Of a stretch of DNA of 32,196 bases, positions 1 through 9,898 are shown piece by piece. Source of the DNA: Sphingomonas sp. (GTDB lineage: Bacteria > Pseudomonadota > Alphaproteobacteria > Sphingomonadales > Sphingomonadaceae); contig NZ_JANXNX010000057.1 of the NCBI RefSeq assembly GCF_025353885.1, positions 1-32,196 on the forward strand. The letters are read 5' to 3'. The notes below the pieces were generated by a model that searched no databases, was not told the DNA's origin, and saw nothing but the letters and a program-made list of their open reading frames with translations. Within the stretch, counting starts at the first letter, position 1. Each line of letters opens with the position of its first letter. The position numbers were made by a program, and so were the translations under genes.

Positions 1-504
1 AGCCGGGAACTGGTTGTCGATGGCAGCGGTCATGTCGGCTTGCCACTCATTGGCGAGGTGGATGCCCAGGGACAAACGCCGGTGACCTTGGCTGCGCAGA
101 TCACCGAACGGTTCCGGGCCCGCTTTGTTCGGAATCCGCGAGTGTCTGTCAACATTATCGATGCCGTCAGCCAGGTGATCACTCTGGACGGAGAGATCCG
201 TGCGCCGGGCCTGTATCCGGTCGTCGGCAAGCTGACCCTAATCCGTGCGATTGCCCAGGCCAAGGGCATGACCGAGAATGCGCGGATCGATCAAGTCGTC
301 GTATTCCGGACCGTAAAGGGGCAGCGGCTGGCGGCATTGTTTGATCTCCAGGCGATACGGCAGGGGACCTATGCTGACCCGGAAGTTTATGCAAACGACG
401 TGGTCGTCGTCGGTGACTCACCCGCCCGCCGATTGTTCCGTAACCTGTTGGCAGCGTCCCCGCTGTTAACCACCCCGTTGGTCATTCTCTCGAACAGATT
501 GTGA
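1..504 (+). CDS. Polysaccharide export protein (Wza/GumB-like), C-terminal part
   Basis: This is an outer-membrane polysaccharide export channel protein of the Poly_export/SLBB family, cut by the left window edge. About 167 residues remain in an open frame from base 1. The first visible residues (VDGSGHVGLPLIGEVDAQG) match the end of a Poly_export domain. An SLBB-type beta-grasp repeat follows (ITLDGEIRAPGLYPV through FRTVKG and NDVVVVGDSP), then a hydrophobic C-terminus. In the Wza/Wzc system this protein forms the periplasmic and outer-membrane conduit and works with the autokinase. That kinase is encoded 13 bases downstream on the same strand, which supports the call. The N-terminal lipoprotein signal cannot be seen. 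Confidence 0.9.
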   Translation, partial: SRELVVDGSGHVGLPLIGEVDAQGQTPVTLAAQITERFRARFVRNPRVSVNIIDAVSQVITLDGEIRAPGLYPVVGKLTLIRAIAQAKGMTENARIDQVVVFRTVKGQRLAALFDLQAIRQGTYADPEVYANDVVVVGDSPARRLFRNLLAASPLLTTPLVILSNRL

Positions 505-517
505 CCCGATCAGCTAA

Positions 518-2752
518 ATGGTACTTATGAACATCCAAACGGTTTCAGGTTCGTCGAATTCCGCTGCTGACATGTCTGCACAGAGCGGGCGGGATCGGGC
601 AATGACACACGCGCGGAAGGCGGACGATCTGCCGCTGCTCATGCGCTATTGGCGGATTGGCATGCGCTGGCGCTGGGTCATCATCGGCGTTCCCCTGACG
701 GCTCTGTTGCTCGGGTTGATCATCACAATGTTGATGACGCGCCAATACACGGCGCGAGCCACGATCGAGATCTCGCGCCAGCAGGAAAAGATCGTCAACG
801 TGCAGGGCGTCGAACCAGAGAACAGCGCCGCCGATTTCGAATTCTATCAAACGCAATACGCACTGCTGAAGGCACGATCGCTCGCTGCTCGGGTCGTCAA
901 GCAGCTGAAACTCGGGGAATCCGACCAGTTTTTCAAATCATTCGGTGTCACTCCGCCTGGGACGAGTATGCTTACGGCGTCGGTGCCGGACCGCTTGACT
1001 CAGCCGGTGCGCGACGAACGGACGAAAGTCGCCACCAAACTGTTGCTCGATAACATCGAAATCGAGCCCGTCAGGGCGTCGCGGCTCGTCAACGTCATGT
1101 TCACCAGTCCCGATCCGCAATTGGCGATGCAGATCACCAACGCGTGGACGCAAAACTTCATTGGTGCCAATCTCGATCGGCGTTTCGAAGCGACATCCTA
1201 CGCCCGTACGTTCCTAGAGGGCCGCCTGGAGAGCCTGCGCCAACGCATGGAGATCGCCGAGCGCGCGCTGGTCAACTACGCGGCCGCCCAACAGATCATC
1301 GATCTTAGTTCGTCAGGCACCGACAAGGGTCAGCGTCAGGAACGACCCATCGTGGCCGATGATCTCGCGACATTGAATGCGGCGCTTGGGACCGCCACCG
1401 CCGAACGGATCGCGGCTGAAAGTCGGCTGGGTGCCGGGGGCGCCGCGAGATCGGGTTCAAGTCCGGAAGTCATGGCAAGCGGTGCGATCATGGGCCTCCG
1501 GCAACGTCGCGCCGAACTATCGGGCGACTATGCCAAGTTGATGACGCAGTTCGAGCCGGGGTATCCACCTGCACTGGCTATCAACCGCCAAATCGCGGCG
1601 CTCGATGACAGCATCGCCCGCGAACAGGGCCGGATTTCGGGCAGTTTCCAGTCAACTTACCGCGACGCGCTGGCTCGCGAAGGCGGCCTGCGGACGAAGG
1701 TGGATGAGCTGAAAAAGTCGCTCCTCGACCTGCGGCGGCGGAGTATTCAGTATAATATTTATCAACGCGACGTCGATACCAACCGCGAACTCTACAACGG
1801 GCTGTTGCAGCGTTATAAAGAGATCGGTGTTGCAGGCGGAGTTGGAACGAATAACGTCGCGATCGTCGATGCCGCCGAACTGCCGACCGGTCCCTCCAGT
1901 CCAAAGTTGTTGTTCAACCTGGCATTCGCGTTGTTTGCCGGGATCGTCCTGACAGGCGCCATCGTCTTTGCGCTCGAGCAGATTGACGAGGCGATTACAG
2001 ACCCGTCGGATGTGACGAAGGAAACGGGGCTGCCGCTGCTTGGCACCATTCCCAAGCCAAGCGATGGCCATTCGTCAATTGATGCACTGGCCGATCGGAA
2101 GTCGCCGACAGCCGAGGCGTATCTGTCGGTCCAGACAAGTCTTGGTTTTTCAACCGATCATGGCGTGCCACGGACGCTTGCCGTGACCAGCACGCGACCG
2201 GCCGAGGGCAAATCGACAACCGCCTACGCCATTGCCCAGGCGCTCAACCTGACGGGCCGCCGTGCCGTATTGATCGACGGCGATTTGCGCTCGCCATCGG
2301 TGCATGTGCTGCTGGGAATGAGCAATCTCATGGGCGTCAGCAACTTTTTGGTCGGTGAGGAAAACCTGGAAAGCCTGATGGTCATGGGCCAGCACGGGTT
2401 CAAGGTCATGACCGCCGGACCGCAGCCACCGAACGCAGGTGAACTTTTGAGCAGCCCGCGGTTTGGGATCCTGCTGAACCGGTTGCTCGAAAGCTACGAT
2501 CACGTCATCGTCGACTCCCCGCCGGTGTTGGGCATCGCCGATGCACCGTTGATTGCCAGCATGGTCGAGGGGGTAGTCTACGCAATCGAGGCGCGGGGTG
2601 CTCGCTCGAGCGTGATCCGCAGCGCTATCGCGCGGCTTGCAAACGCAAATGTGCTGGGCGTGATCCTGACCAAGTTCGACCCGAAAAAGGCGCATTTCGG
2701 CTACGGTTACGATTATGGCTATGGGTACGGACACAACGACAAAGTCAGCTGA
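518..2752 (+). CDS. Wzc/GumC-like tyrosine autokinase and chain-length determinant
   Basis: This inner-membrane BY-kinase co-polymerase regulates polysaccharide chain length and export with the Wza-like channel. Order in the 744 residues: cytoplasmic N-terminus; first membrane segment (about 53-73); Wzz-type periplasmic domain; long coiled-coil-rich middle (about 225-430); GNVR-like stretch ending in a proline-containing region (about 445-463); second membrane segment (about 464-486); then the cytoplasmic kinase. Kinase motifs visible are Walker A around 562-568 (AEGKSTT), Walker A' at 584-590 (VLIDGDL) and Walker B at 663-668 (VIVDSP). The C-terminus has five alternating tyrosines (729, 731, 733, 735, 737), the usual autophosphorylation cluster. 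ATG at 527 is an alternative start. The next gene overlaps the tyrosine-tail codons, so the two are probably translated together. Confidence 0.95.
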   Translation: MVLMNIQTVSGSSNSAADMSAQSGRDRAMTHARKADDLPLLMRYWRIGMRWRWVIIGVPLTALLLGLIITMLMTRQYTARATIEISRQQEKIVNVQGVEPENSAADFEFYQTQYALLKARSLAARVVKQLKLGESDQFFKSFGVTPPGTSMLTASVPDRLTQPVRDERTKVATKLLLDNIEIEPVRASRLVNVMFTSPDPQLAMQITNAWTQNFIGANLDRRFEATSYARTFLEGRLESLRQRMEIAERALVNYAAAQQIIDLSSSGTDKGQRQERPIVADDLATLNAALGTATAERIAAESRLGAGGAARSGSSPEVMASGAIMGLRQRRAELSGDYAKLMTQFEPGYPPALAINRQIAALDDSIAREQGRISGSFQSTYRDALAREGGLRTKVDELKKSLLDLRRRSIQYNIYQRDVDTNRELYNGLLQRYKEIGVAGGVGTNNVAIVDAAELPTGPSSPKLLFNLAFALFAGIVLTGAIVFALEQIDEAITDPSDVTKETGLPLLGTIPKPSDGHSSIDALADRKSPTAEAYLSVQTSLGFSTDHGVPRTLAVTSTRPAEGKSTTAYAIAQALNLTGRRAVLIDGDLRSPSVHVLLGMSNLMGVSNFLVGEENLESLMVMGQHGFKVMTAGPQPPNAGELLSSPRFGILLNRLLESYDHVIVDSPPVLGIADAPLIASMVEGVVYAIEARGARSSVIRSAIARLANANVLGVILTKFDPKKAHFGYGYDYGYGYGHNDKVS

Positions 2753-3974
2753 ACAGGTGGACACTGATCCTGCCCTTAGCCGCTTCGTGCGTCCTGTCGT
2801 GGTCTTGGCGGTAGCGCTGGCTCTATCGGTCGCGGTGGTTGGTTCTGGCATAGCGTCATTGACTCGGGCCATGAACCCGGACATGGCGCTGAAGCTATGG
2901 CCGGTTGACGGTCTGGCTCGCGCGCTAGCCGCAGAGCGTGCAAATGACCCCGAATTTGGCCGTCCGAACCCAAAGCTGGCGAGGGCCGAGGCCATCCGTG
3001 CGCTCGAACGGCAGCCGATCCTGCCACGCGCCGTTCGCGTATTGGGTTTTTTGGCGGATCAACCGGGGAACAGCGGCCGCGCCCGCCCACTGATGAACCT
3101 CGCCGCGCGGTTGACCCGACGGGATATTCACACCGAACTCTGGCTGATCAACGATTTGTCGGCGCAGGGCAAGACCGCCGCGACGCTGGCACATTACGAT
3201 ATTGCCCTGCGCACCGGGGGGCTAAGTAACGCCGTCCTGTTTCCAATTCTGAGCTCGGCGATGAACGATGCCGAATTGGTTGGCCCAATCTCTGACCTGT
3301 TAGCCAAGCGCCCGCCGTGGATCAACGAATTCCTCGCAATGGTGATTACTTCCGCACAGGTCCCGGCGAACTTCGCCGACCTGGCAAGAACGATCGCTGC
3401 GCGGGGTGTGCCCGTCGACAAGCGAATTTCGGCGATGATTGTGGATCGGTATGCGCGTGATGGACGATATGACGCCGCATGGCGCTATTTCGGGACACTG
3501 GTCGGTCCCGAACAGCGATCAGCGTCTGTTCGTGACCCGAAATTTATCGCCACTGCTGCGGGTTTTGAGCCATTCAACTGGCATGTCGCGTCACTTGGCG
3601 ACATGAACGCCAGCACGGGCGAGGCAACGCCCGGGTTGGTGATCGAAGGAACAAGCGTAGACGCGGCCGTGGCTTGGCAATTGCTGCACTTGGCACCTGG
3701 TAATTTCGTCGCACGCGTGCTCGCAGAGGTTAGGGGACCGTCAGGAAGCCAGGTGGCGCTGACCCTGACGTGCGCAACGTCCCCCGAACGAGAGATCGGC
3801 AAGATTGCGTTGACCCCCGGTAAGCCTGCGGTGGGTCGGGCGTCTTATTCCTTCACGCTACCGCCTGGATGTCCATTCCAATGGCTACGAGTCGCAGCAC
3901 GGAGCGGTATGGACCAGCCAATGACCGCCCAAATAGCTGAACTCAACATCAGCGCGGCGGGTTCGCGCCAATAA
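2715..3974 (+). CDS. Unknown membrane-anchored protein of the polysaccharide locus
   Basis: I do not recognise this 419-residue protein. It has one hydrophobic segment near the N-terminus (about 27-49). An alanine- and leucine-rich helical middle (about 65-280) resembles TPR-like repeats. The C-terminal part (about 295-415) is richer in beta-type sequence and could be a carbohydrate-binding or jelly-roll-like domain, but that is only an impression. The start is uncertain: ATG 2715 and ATG 2721 lie inside the kinase gene, and GTG 2757 lies just after its stop. None has a convincing Shine-Dalgarno sequence. Position and overlap suggest co-translation with the kinase and a periplasmic role in polysaccharide assembly or export. 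Its end overlaps the convergent glycosyltransferase gene by 26 bases. Confidence 0.75.
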   Translation: MAMGTDTTTKSAEQVDTDPALSRFVRPVVVLAVALALSVAVVGSGIASLTRAMNPDMALKLWPVDGLARALAAERANDPEFGRPNPKLARAEAIRALERQPILPRAVRVLGFLADQPGNSGRARPLMNLAARLTRRDIHTELWLINDLSAQGKTAATLAHYDIALRTGGLSNAVLFPILSSAMNDAELVGPISDLLAKRPPWINEFLAMVITSAQVPANFADLARTIAARGVPVDKRISAMIVDRYARDGRYDAAWRYFGTLVGPEQRSASVRDPKFIATAAGFEPFNWHVASLGDMNASTGEATPGLVIEGTSVDAAVAWQLLHLAPGNFVARVLAEVRGPSGSQVALTLTCATSPEREIGKIALTPGKPAVGRASYSFTLPPGCPFQWLRVAARSGMDQPMTAQIAELNISAAGSRQ

Positions 3975-5088
3975 GTTCCTTGTACACCGCGATAGTCTGG
4001 TCATTGACGATCCGTTGATCGAACTCTGAGAGTGCCTTGCGGCGCGCAGCCTGTCCCAGAGTCGCGGCAAGAATGCGATCGTCGTCGATCCTCGCAATCG
4101 CGGCAGCTAGCGCTCCTGGATCGCGTACGGGGACCAAAAGCCCATCGACGCCATCAGTAACAACCTCCCGGCAGCCGGGAACGTCGGTGGTAATGATCGC
4201 GAGCCCGCAAGCCGCGGCTTCGATCAGGCTCCGTGGCAGTCCTTCACGATAGCTTGGCAGGACGATGAGGTCGATCAAGCCGAATAAAGGAAGCATGTCA
4301 TCGACATGTCCCAGATATCGAATAATTTTGGCGCGATCCCAATCGACAATTGTTGCGGAGGCGATGCTTGCCGGATTTCCTGGATCGCCGTCCCCAGCCA
4401 ATATGAAATCGATTATTCGCCCGTTTTCGCGTAACAAGCGTGCGGCGTCGATATAATCAAGGACACCTTTGTCTACTAATAGCCGACTGGCTAACAATAC
4501 ACGTAACGGGCCAGGGCTCCGGACCTTGTCTCTAGGAGTAAAGCGCCCGCAATCTACTCCCGATCCTCGGATCATTCGGATATTGTTTACGTCCAGCATT
4601 CCCGAATTTTCAAAGACGCGGCGGTCGTCAGGATTTTGTACAATCAGGCGACCGCGTTTGCCACCTATTGTCAGCCGCATTAACAGACGAACGAAAGGCC
4701 GCAGGACTCTTGCTCGCAAATCCTGGCTGCTAAAGATGTAGCCCATGCCTGCAATTGAATTTACGCGACAACGTGTTCCTGCAATTCTCGCGGACAGCGA
4801 CCCCAGGATGGCAGCCTGTATCGTAAATGCGTGGAGGAGATCGACCCGCTCTTTGCGCAGTAACCGCGCAAGCCAGAATACGAACTGCGCTCTTTTCCAA
4901 GGATTGAGACTGCCGCGATCCATCGGCGCGCACCGCCAGTCGAACTTCATTGCTTGAAAGTCCGTACAGTAACGACCGGCCGGTGAAATTAATAACACCT
5001 CGTGTCCGCTATCACGCAATCTTTTTGCGAGCGAGATACGGAAATTATAAAGGTACCAGTCGGTGTTTGCAAATAACACGATTTTCAC
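3949..5088 (-). CDS. Family 4 glycosyltransferase (GT-B fold)
   Basis: This is a cytoplasmic glycosyltransferase that should add a sugar from a nucleotide donor to the growing lipid-linked repeat unit. The N-terminal half has the GT4 acceptor-domain start (KIVLFANTDWYLYNFR). The C-terminal half has the donor-domain motif with the EX7E pattern (EGLPRSLIE), followed by GLAIITTDVPGCREVV. The preferred start is GTG at 5088, giving 379 residues. It sits directly before the conserved beta strand and shares one base with the upstream gene's stop (TAGTG). ATG at 5127 would add 13 residues that fit no family feature. It is the last gene of the minus-strand operon. GC is lower than in neighbouring genes. 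Donor and acceptor cannot be read from sequence. Confidence 0.9.
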   Translation of the reverse strand: MKIVLFANTDWYLYNFRISLAKRLRDSGHEVLLISPAGRYCTDFQAMKFDWRCAPMDRGSLNPWKRAQFVFWLARLLRKERVDLLHAFTIQAAILGSLSARIAGTRCRVNSIAGMGYIFSSQDLRARVLRPFVRLLMRLTIGGKRGRLIVQNPDDRRVFENSGMLDVNNIRMIRGSGVDCGRFTPRDKVRSPGPLRVLLASRLLVDKGVLDYIDAARLLRENGRIIDFILAGDGDPGNPASIASATIVDWDRAKIIRYLGHVDDMLPLFGLIDLIVLPSYREGLPRSLIEAAACGLAIITTDVPGCREVVTDGVDGLLVPVRDPGALAAAIARIDDDRILAATLGQAARRKALSEFDQRIVNDQTIAVYKELIGANPPR

Positions 5089-6167
5089 TACGAAAACCCT
5101 AGCAGTATCGAACGATAAGGTAGCCAAGCAAACGAAAAGTCACCAAAATTAAACCACACAAACTGAACCGCTGCGTAGTAGGACAATACGGAAAAAACTA
5201 TTCCATTAGTCACATTATTCTTATCCGGTGCAATGTCAGGTATCTTGGAAAACACCAATATTTGTAGTGGAAGCATATACAGTGCGACCCGATCGACTGC
5301 AGTTGTGGCCGGTGAAACTAACAGCAGACCCAGTAGTGCAATCGACACGAGTGAAAATGTCGTCCAAATGCGTTGTTCGACATCCGATAGGTCAAATTTA
5401 TCGCGCCACCGCAAAAAGATAGCCGCCGGAACAGCATTCATCAGCAGGCGGACCATTGCTCCCTGAGATTGATATTCAGCAGTAACGTAGTTTTCGTATA
5501 GCGAATCTACAGAATTGCTAAGAAGTATCCAATAGGCAGCAAATGTTGCGACAGAAATCGCTAATAAGGTAAGCACTTTGTTGCGAGCACCCACAATTGC
5601 TCCAAGAGGCACCAAAATAATAGCCGATTTATGAAACGTTGCGCCCAAGACAACCCAGAAAACAAACCATGGGATCGACCGTTTCGAAAGCGCGACCAGT
5701 CCGATCATTGACAAACCTAGAGCAACAGCTTGGCGACTGTATCCCATTCCTACTGCTATCACTAAATATGGAACAGAAACCGTCAGCGCTAACCAAGGCC
5801 GTTTCATACTTCGGCAAAACACCAGAAGGCCTACCGAAAATATTGTTCCTCCGAAAAGGTTTACACCATAGACGCTCCAGGCAAAGCGATCGCTCAGCCA
5901 ATTTAAAAGTTGGAACGCCGGGTCGTCGCGAAAAAAGATGTCTTTAAAATCGAGGCCCTTAACGCCGTCAATGTAAAAATAGTAATTCTCCCAATCTCCG
6001 CCCACTTCATATCGCATTCCAATCATTGCAGATAAGGCGAAGAGGGTGATGCCAAAGACCAATGGAGAATTGAACGAATTCCTGATTTGACCACCTTCAA
6101 CAGCTTTTCGGTCAGCAAAAACGGCAAAGAAAGCGGGAATTAGAAACAATATCCAGTAAGGCCACAT
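5088..6167 (-). CDS. EpsG/Wzy-like polysaccharide polymerase
   Basis: This 359-residue multispanning inner-membrane protein has about ten hydrophobic segments. Near residue 50 it has the EpsG-family signature MRYEVGGDWENYY, followed by a periplasmic loop with aspartates and aromatics. By family it is the likely polymerase joining lipid-linked repeat units. It starts at ATG 6167, overlapping the epimerase stop by one base (TGATG), so it is translationally coupled. Sampled lines here run about 40-45% GC against about 65% in core genes elsewhere in the window, typical of Wzy genes exchanged between strains. EpsG proteins are poorly conserved, so the polymerase role is inferred from fold and context. 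Confidence 0.82.
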   Translation of the reverse strand: MWPYWILFLIPAFFAVFADRKAVEGGQIRNSFNSPLVFGITLFALSAMIGMRYEVGGDWENYYFYIDGVKGLDFKDIFFRDDPAFQLLNWLSDRFAWSVYGVNLFGGTIFSVGLLVFCRSMKRPWLALTVSVPYLVIAVGMGYSRQAVALGLSMIGLVALSKRSIPWFVFWVVLGATFHKSAIILVPLGAIVGARNKVLTLLAISVATFAAYWILLSNSVDSLYENYVTAEYQSQGAMVRLLMNAVPAAIFLRWRDKFDLSDVEQRIWTTFSLVSIALLGLLLVSPATTAVDRVALYMLPLQILVFSKIPDIAPDKNNVTNGIVFSVLSYYAAVQFVWFNFGDFSFAWLPYRSILLGFS

Positions 6168-7234
6168 CAGACATCACCGTCGCTTGTCACACCATCGCAT
6201 CGCATAAAATCGATGTACCAGGGCATGGCCGCGTCAATTCCGTCCTCGATCTCAAACTCGGGAGCATAGCCCAGCAGCGCCGCCGCCTTGCCGATGTCGG
6301 CCTGTGAATGACGCACATCGCCTTTACGAAAATCCCGATATTCTGGCGCGGGACTTGGCGGGACACCGTTGGCCTGTAATGCCGCATCCAGCGCCCTATA
6401 CAAGCTGTTCAGCGTCGTCCGTCCGCCGGCAGCGACATTGTAGACTTGGTTGCGCGATGACGGATCGGCCATCGCGGCAAGGATATTGGCTTGAACAGCG
6501 TTGTCGACGTAACAGAAATCACGGCTCGTCTCTCCATCGCCGTTGACGAAGACGGTTTTGCCCTTGATCATGGCCGCCGTCCAGCGCGGGATGACCGCGG
6601 CATAGGCCCCATCGGGATCCTGGCGCCTGCCAAAGACATTGAAATACCGGAGTCCAATGGCCTGGAACCCATAGGTCCGGGCGAACACGTCGGCATAGAG
6701 TTCATTCACATATTTGGTAACAGCATAGGGTGACAGCGGGTTGCCGATGACATCCTCGACCTTGGGCAACGCGGGATGGTCGCCGTAGGTCGAGCTGCTT
6801 GCTGCGTAAACAAAGCTTTTCACTTCGTTGTCCCGGGCGGCCACCAACATGTTGAGGAAACCGGCGATGTTGGTCGCGTTGGTCGCAATGGGATCTTCGA
6901 TGGATCGTGGAACCGACCCCAGCGCAGCCTGGTGCAAGACGAAGTCGACGCCCTGACAGGCGCGACGACAGTCTTCGATTATGCGGATATCGCCTTGGTG
7001 GAATGTGAACCGGCTCCACTTTGCGCCGACTGTATCGCGCACCTCGTCGAGATTACGTTGATGGCCGGTTGCGAAATTGTCGAGACCGACCACCGTCTGG
7101 TCAAGCATCAGCAACGCTTCCACCAGGTTCGACCCGATAAACCCCGCACAGCCGGTGACCAGCCAAGTTCGCGGCGCGTTGGCCAGTTGACCAAGTACGC
7201 CGTCATAGCGCGGCTGCCCAGAGGAGCCCGTCAC
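6167..7234 (-). CDS. UDP-N-acetylhexosamine(-uronate) 4-epimerase, WbpP/TviC type
   Basis: This extended short-chain dehydrogenase/epimerase has 355 residues. Visible motifs are the NAD-binding [10 protein letters not shown] (27-36), an acidic GLDNF strand end (50-54), SSSTYG (146-151) and the catalytic YAVTK (Tyr170, Lys174). The [12 protein letters not shown] and [15 protein letters not shown] segments are characteristic of WbpP/TviC enzymes, which interconvert UDP-GlcNAc/GalNAc or their uronic acids. It starts with GTG at 7234 and overlaps the dehydrogenase stop by four bases (GTGA). With that dehydrogenase it should make UDP-GalNAcA, as in the Vi-antigen pathway. The N-terminal 20 residues look extra, so a later start is possible. 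Confidence 0.92.
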   Translation of the reverse strand: MTGSSGQPRYDGVLGQLANAPRTWLVTGCAGFIGSNLVEALLMLDQTVVGLDNFATGHQRNLDEVRDTVGAKWSRFTFHQGDIRIIEDCRRACQGVDFVLHQAALGSVPRSIEDPIATNATNIAGFLNMLVAARDNEVKSFVYAASSSTYGDHPALPKVEDVIGNPLSPYAVTKYVNELYADVFARTYGFQAIGLRYFNVFGRRQDPDGAYAAVIPRWTAAMIKGKTVFVNGDGETSRDFCYVDNAVQANILAAMADPSSRNQVYNVAAGGRTTLNSLYRALDAALQANGVPPSPAPEYRDFRKGDVRHSQADIGKAAALLGYAPEFEIEDGIDAAMPWYIDFMRCDGVTSDGDV

Positions 7235-8517
7235 AGGCGCAGGTCGCTTTCTTCCGCAGATAGAAGGTACTTCAGGTCGTAAATGACGTGCTCCGCCTTA
7301 CCGAGTTTCCGCAATTGCGCTGTGCCCATCGTCTTGAACTGATCGTGCGCCACGGCCAGAATGATAGCCGAATAAGCCCCGGTTTCCGGTTGTGCGATCG
7401 GGGTGAAACCATATTGGCGCTCGGTTTCACTGGGGTCGACCCACGGATCAAAAACGTCAACATTAATGTTGTAGTCCGCCAATTCGCGAAGGATATCGAC
7501 GACGCGCGTGTTGCGCAGATCCGGGCAATTTTCCTTGAACGTCAGCCCCATCACCAACACCCTGGCGCCCTGCACTTGTATTTCTCGCCTAAGCATCGCC
7601 TTGATTAGCTGTGACGCGACATAGGCACCCATGCCGTCGTTGACGCGACGACCGGCAAGGATCACCTCCGGGTGATAGCCTATTTCCTGCGCCTTGTGCG
7701 TCAAATAATATGGATCAACTCCGATACAATGGCCCCCTACTAGACCGGGGCGAAACGGCAGGAAGTTCCACTTGGTGCCGGCAGCCTCGAGCACGGCCTG
7801 GGTGTCGATGTCCATGCGGTTGAAGATGATCGCGAGTTCGTTGATCAGCGCGATGTTCAAATCGCGCTGCGTATTCTCGATGACCTTTGCGGCTTCGGCC
7901 ACCCGGATCGAGGAAGCTTTGTGTGTGCCGGCCGTGATGATGGACCGATACAACGCATCGACGCGCTCGGCGGCTTCGGGGGTCGAACCCGACGTAACCT
8001 TGCGGATCGAGGGCAGGCGGTGTTCCCGGTCGCCGGGATTGATACGCTCAGGACTATAGCCAACATGAAAGTCCACGTTGCACGTCAGCCCGGAACATTC
8101 TTCGAGGATAGGTACACAATCTTCCTCCGTCGCACCCGGGTAGACGGTCGATTCATAAATGACGAGATCACCGGGTTTCAGCACCGCCCCGATCGTCCGC
8201 GATGCCGCGATCAGCGGGCCAAGATCGGGGCGCTTGTGGTCGTCGATGGGGGTGGGCACCGTGACGATGAAGATTGTGCAAACGCCGAGGTCGGCCGCCT
8301 GCGATGTGAAGGTAAGGCCTGTTGCTTCGGCAAGTTCGGCGGCCTCCACTTCAAGCGTGGCGTCCCGCCCCACGGCCAAATCCGCGACGCGGCGCGCATT
8401 GATGTCGAAGCCGGTAACTTGGTGGTGCTTGCCAAACTCGACCGCCAGGGGAAGGCCAACATAACCGAGACCGACGACCGCGAGCCGGGCGTTCGCAAAA
8501 TCGTTACTCGCATTCAT
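7231..8517 (-). CDS. tviB: UDP-N-acetylhexosamine 6-dehydrogenase, TviB/WbpO type
   Basis: This enzyme oxidises a UDP-N-acetylhexosamine to the uronate using NAD. The 428 residues show the Rossmann motif [12 protein letters not shown] (14-25), a central dimerisation domain, and the catalytic Cys264 in [12 protein letters not shown]. Segments such as [19 protein letters not shown] and [11 protein letters not shown] are typical of the TviB/WbpO/VipA branch rather than of UDP-glucose dehydrogenase. I chose ATG 8517 because it lies just before the Rossmann fold. The open frame extends to ATG 8610, but that extension resembles no family member and would overlap the upstream gene. It is coupled to the downstream epimerase by a four-base overlap. 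Confidence 0.93.
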   Translation of the reverse strand: MNASNDFANARLAVVGLGYVGLPLAVEFGKHHQVTGFDINARRVADLAVGRDATLEVEAAELAEATGLTFTSQAADLGVCTIFIVTVPTPIDDHKRPDLGPLIAASRTIGAVLKPGDLVIYESTVYPGATEEDCVPILEECSGLTCNVDFHVGYSPERINPGDREHRLPSIRKVTSGSTPEAAERVDALYRSIITAGTHKASSIRVAEAAKVIENTQRDLNIALINELAIIFNRMDIDTQAVLEAAGTKWNFLPFRPGLVGGHCIGVDPYYLTHKAQEIGYHPEVILAGRRVNDGMGAYVASQLIKAMLRREIQVQGARVLVMGLTFKENCPDLRNTRVVDILRELADYNINVDVFDPWVDPSETERQYGFTPIAQPETGAYSAIILAVAHDQFKTMGTAQLRKLGKAEHVIYDLKYLLSAEESDLRL

Positions 8518-8596
8518 TGCACCAAGTCCCGTTTCATTGAAGTCGCCGCGTTCACTAGGCGAAAAGACGCGAATCGCAACCCGTGCGAGCCCTCGG

Positions 8597-9898
8597 TCAG
8601 CGCGATCCAAAGCCGGTTAGAATGGTTTGGACCGTCTTGATCGCAATGAAGACATCCAGCCAGGGAGAGAAATATTTGATGTAATAAAAATCATACTGAA
8701 GCTTTTCATTAGCCGCCTCGATTTCCGCGACATTCCCCTGGTTGACCGCGGCCCAGCCAGAAATGCCGGGGCGGACTGCATGTCGATAAGCGTAGAAGGG
8801 TACTTCGCGATCATACCATTCGGCCAGCGCTATGGCTTCGGGCCGCGGGCCGATCCAACTCATGTCACCCTTTAGGATGTTAAAAATTTGAGGAAGCTCA
8901 TCGATGCGGTATTTCCTGATGAACTTGCCGACTTTGGTTATTCTCGGGTCGTCGCTGGCAGTGAACATTTCCCCACCGACTTCGTCCCTCATTGATCGCA
9001 ACTTGATGCATACGAAGTGCTTTGCCCGGAACCCCATCCGCGTCTGGAGAAAGAAAGCGGGGCCGGAGGACTCGAGCTTGATCAGGACTGCGAATACTAG
9101 AATGATCAGCATTGCCAGCGGCAGGACCATAATGGCGGCGACGACATCAATTGCCCGCTTAAGGCGCAGATATATGAGCGATGGCAGCACCGATCCGAAG
9201 CCATTGTCCGACAGGTGGTTGAACTCGACCCTCCCGGTCAACGATTCCTGAATGTGCCGCACATCGTAAACGGGAACGCCATCAAGCACGGCGCGAGCCA
9301 GAAATCGCTCCCAGTCCGGACTGTGGTCGGCGCGCAAGTCCGCTGCGATACCGGATGCGCTAATCCCGTCCGCGGGCTTCTTGAGGAATTCCAGTTCGAG
9401 CGTGTCGAGGTCGAGCAGCGTATCGTAATTTCCTGTCGGGATGATGGCCAGCCGCAGCTTCGAGGCCCGCCCTCGCAAGCCATAAACTGCGTAGAACCAG
9501 ACGATGGCGAGGAACAGGCTCAGAACGAACTGGAATCGTGAATAGTCGATGCGCATGATGAAGAAGGAAAAAATCACCGCGCCGTAAGCGGCCAGGAAAC
9601 AGGGAATGATATAGGTCGCTGCATGAAAGCCCGGAAACGAAATGAATTGCCGCAACAGCACGAAGCCGAAGCACACCGCAATGATTGTCCCGAGAAACGC
9701 CCATTCAAGCGGCGCGTCATGATGGAACACGGTTCCGGCCGATAAAAATAACCGCAGCAGTGCAGGAAAGACAATCGCAAACAGGGCCGCACCCAGCAAT
9801 TGAAACCTGACGCGATCGATCATCGCGCCGCGGCTCCGACTTATCCCGCCGGCGGGTCGCGGCGAGAAATGGGCCGATTGTGAAACTAGTCTGCTCAT
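8597..9898 (-). CDS. Undecaprenyl-phosphate sugar phosphotransferase (initiating transferase)
   Basis: This polyprenyl glycosylphosphotransferase loads the first sugar-1-phosphate onto undecaprenyl phosphate at the inner membrane. The 433 residues contain hydrophobic N-terminal segments (about 32-140), a soluble regulatory region (about 148-235), then the catalytic Bac_transf domain (about 245-430). That domain has the membrane re-entrant helix, KRAIDVVAA, the Asp333-Glu334 pair in [10 protein letters not shown], and [11 protein letters not shown] 9898 overlaps the Sua5 stop by four bases (ATGA). An alternative start at ATG 9823 (MIDRVRF), preceded by a GGAG, would drop 25 poorly conserved residues. 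The first sugar (hexose or HexNAc) cannot be decided. Confidence 0.92.
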   Translation of the reverse strand: MSRLVSQSAHFSPRPAGGISRSRGAMIDRVRFQLLGAALFAIVFPALLRLFLSAGTVFHHDAPLEWAFLGTIIAVCFGFVLLRQFISFPGFHAATYIIPCFLAAYGAVIFSFFIMRIDYSRFQFVLSLFLAIVWFYAVYGLRGRASKLRLAIIPTGNYDTLLDLDTLELEFLKKPADGISASGIAADLRADHSPDWERFLARAVLDGVPVYDVRHIQESLTGRVEFNHLSDNGFGSVLPSLIYLRLKRAIDVVAAIMVLPLAMLIILVFAVLIKLESSGPAFFLQTRMGFRAKHFVCIKLRSMRDEVGGEMFTASDDPRITKVGKFIRKYRIDELPQIFNILKGDMSWIGPRPEAIALAEWYDREVPFYAYRHAVRPGISGWAAVNQGNVAEIEAANEKLQYDFYYIKYFSPWLDVFIAIKTVQTILTGFGSR

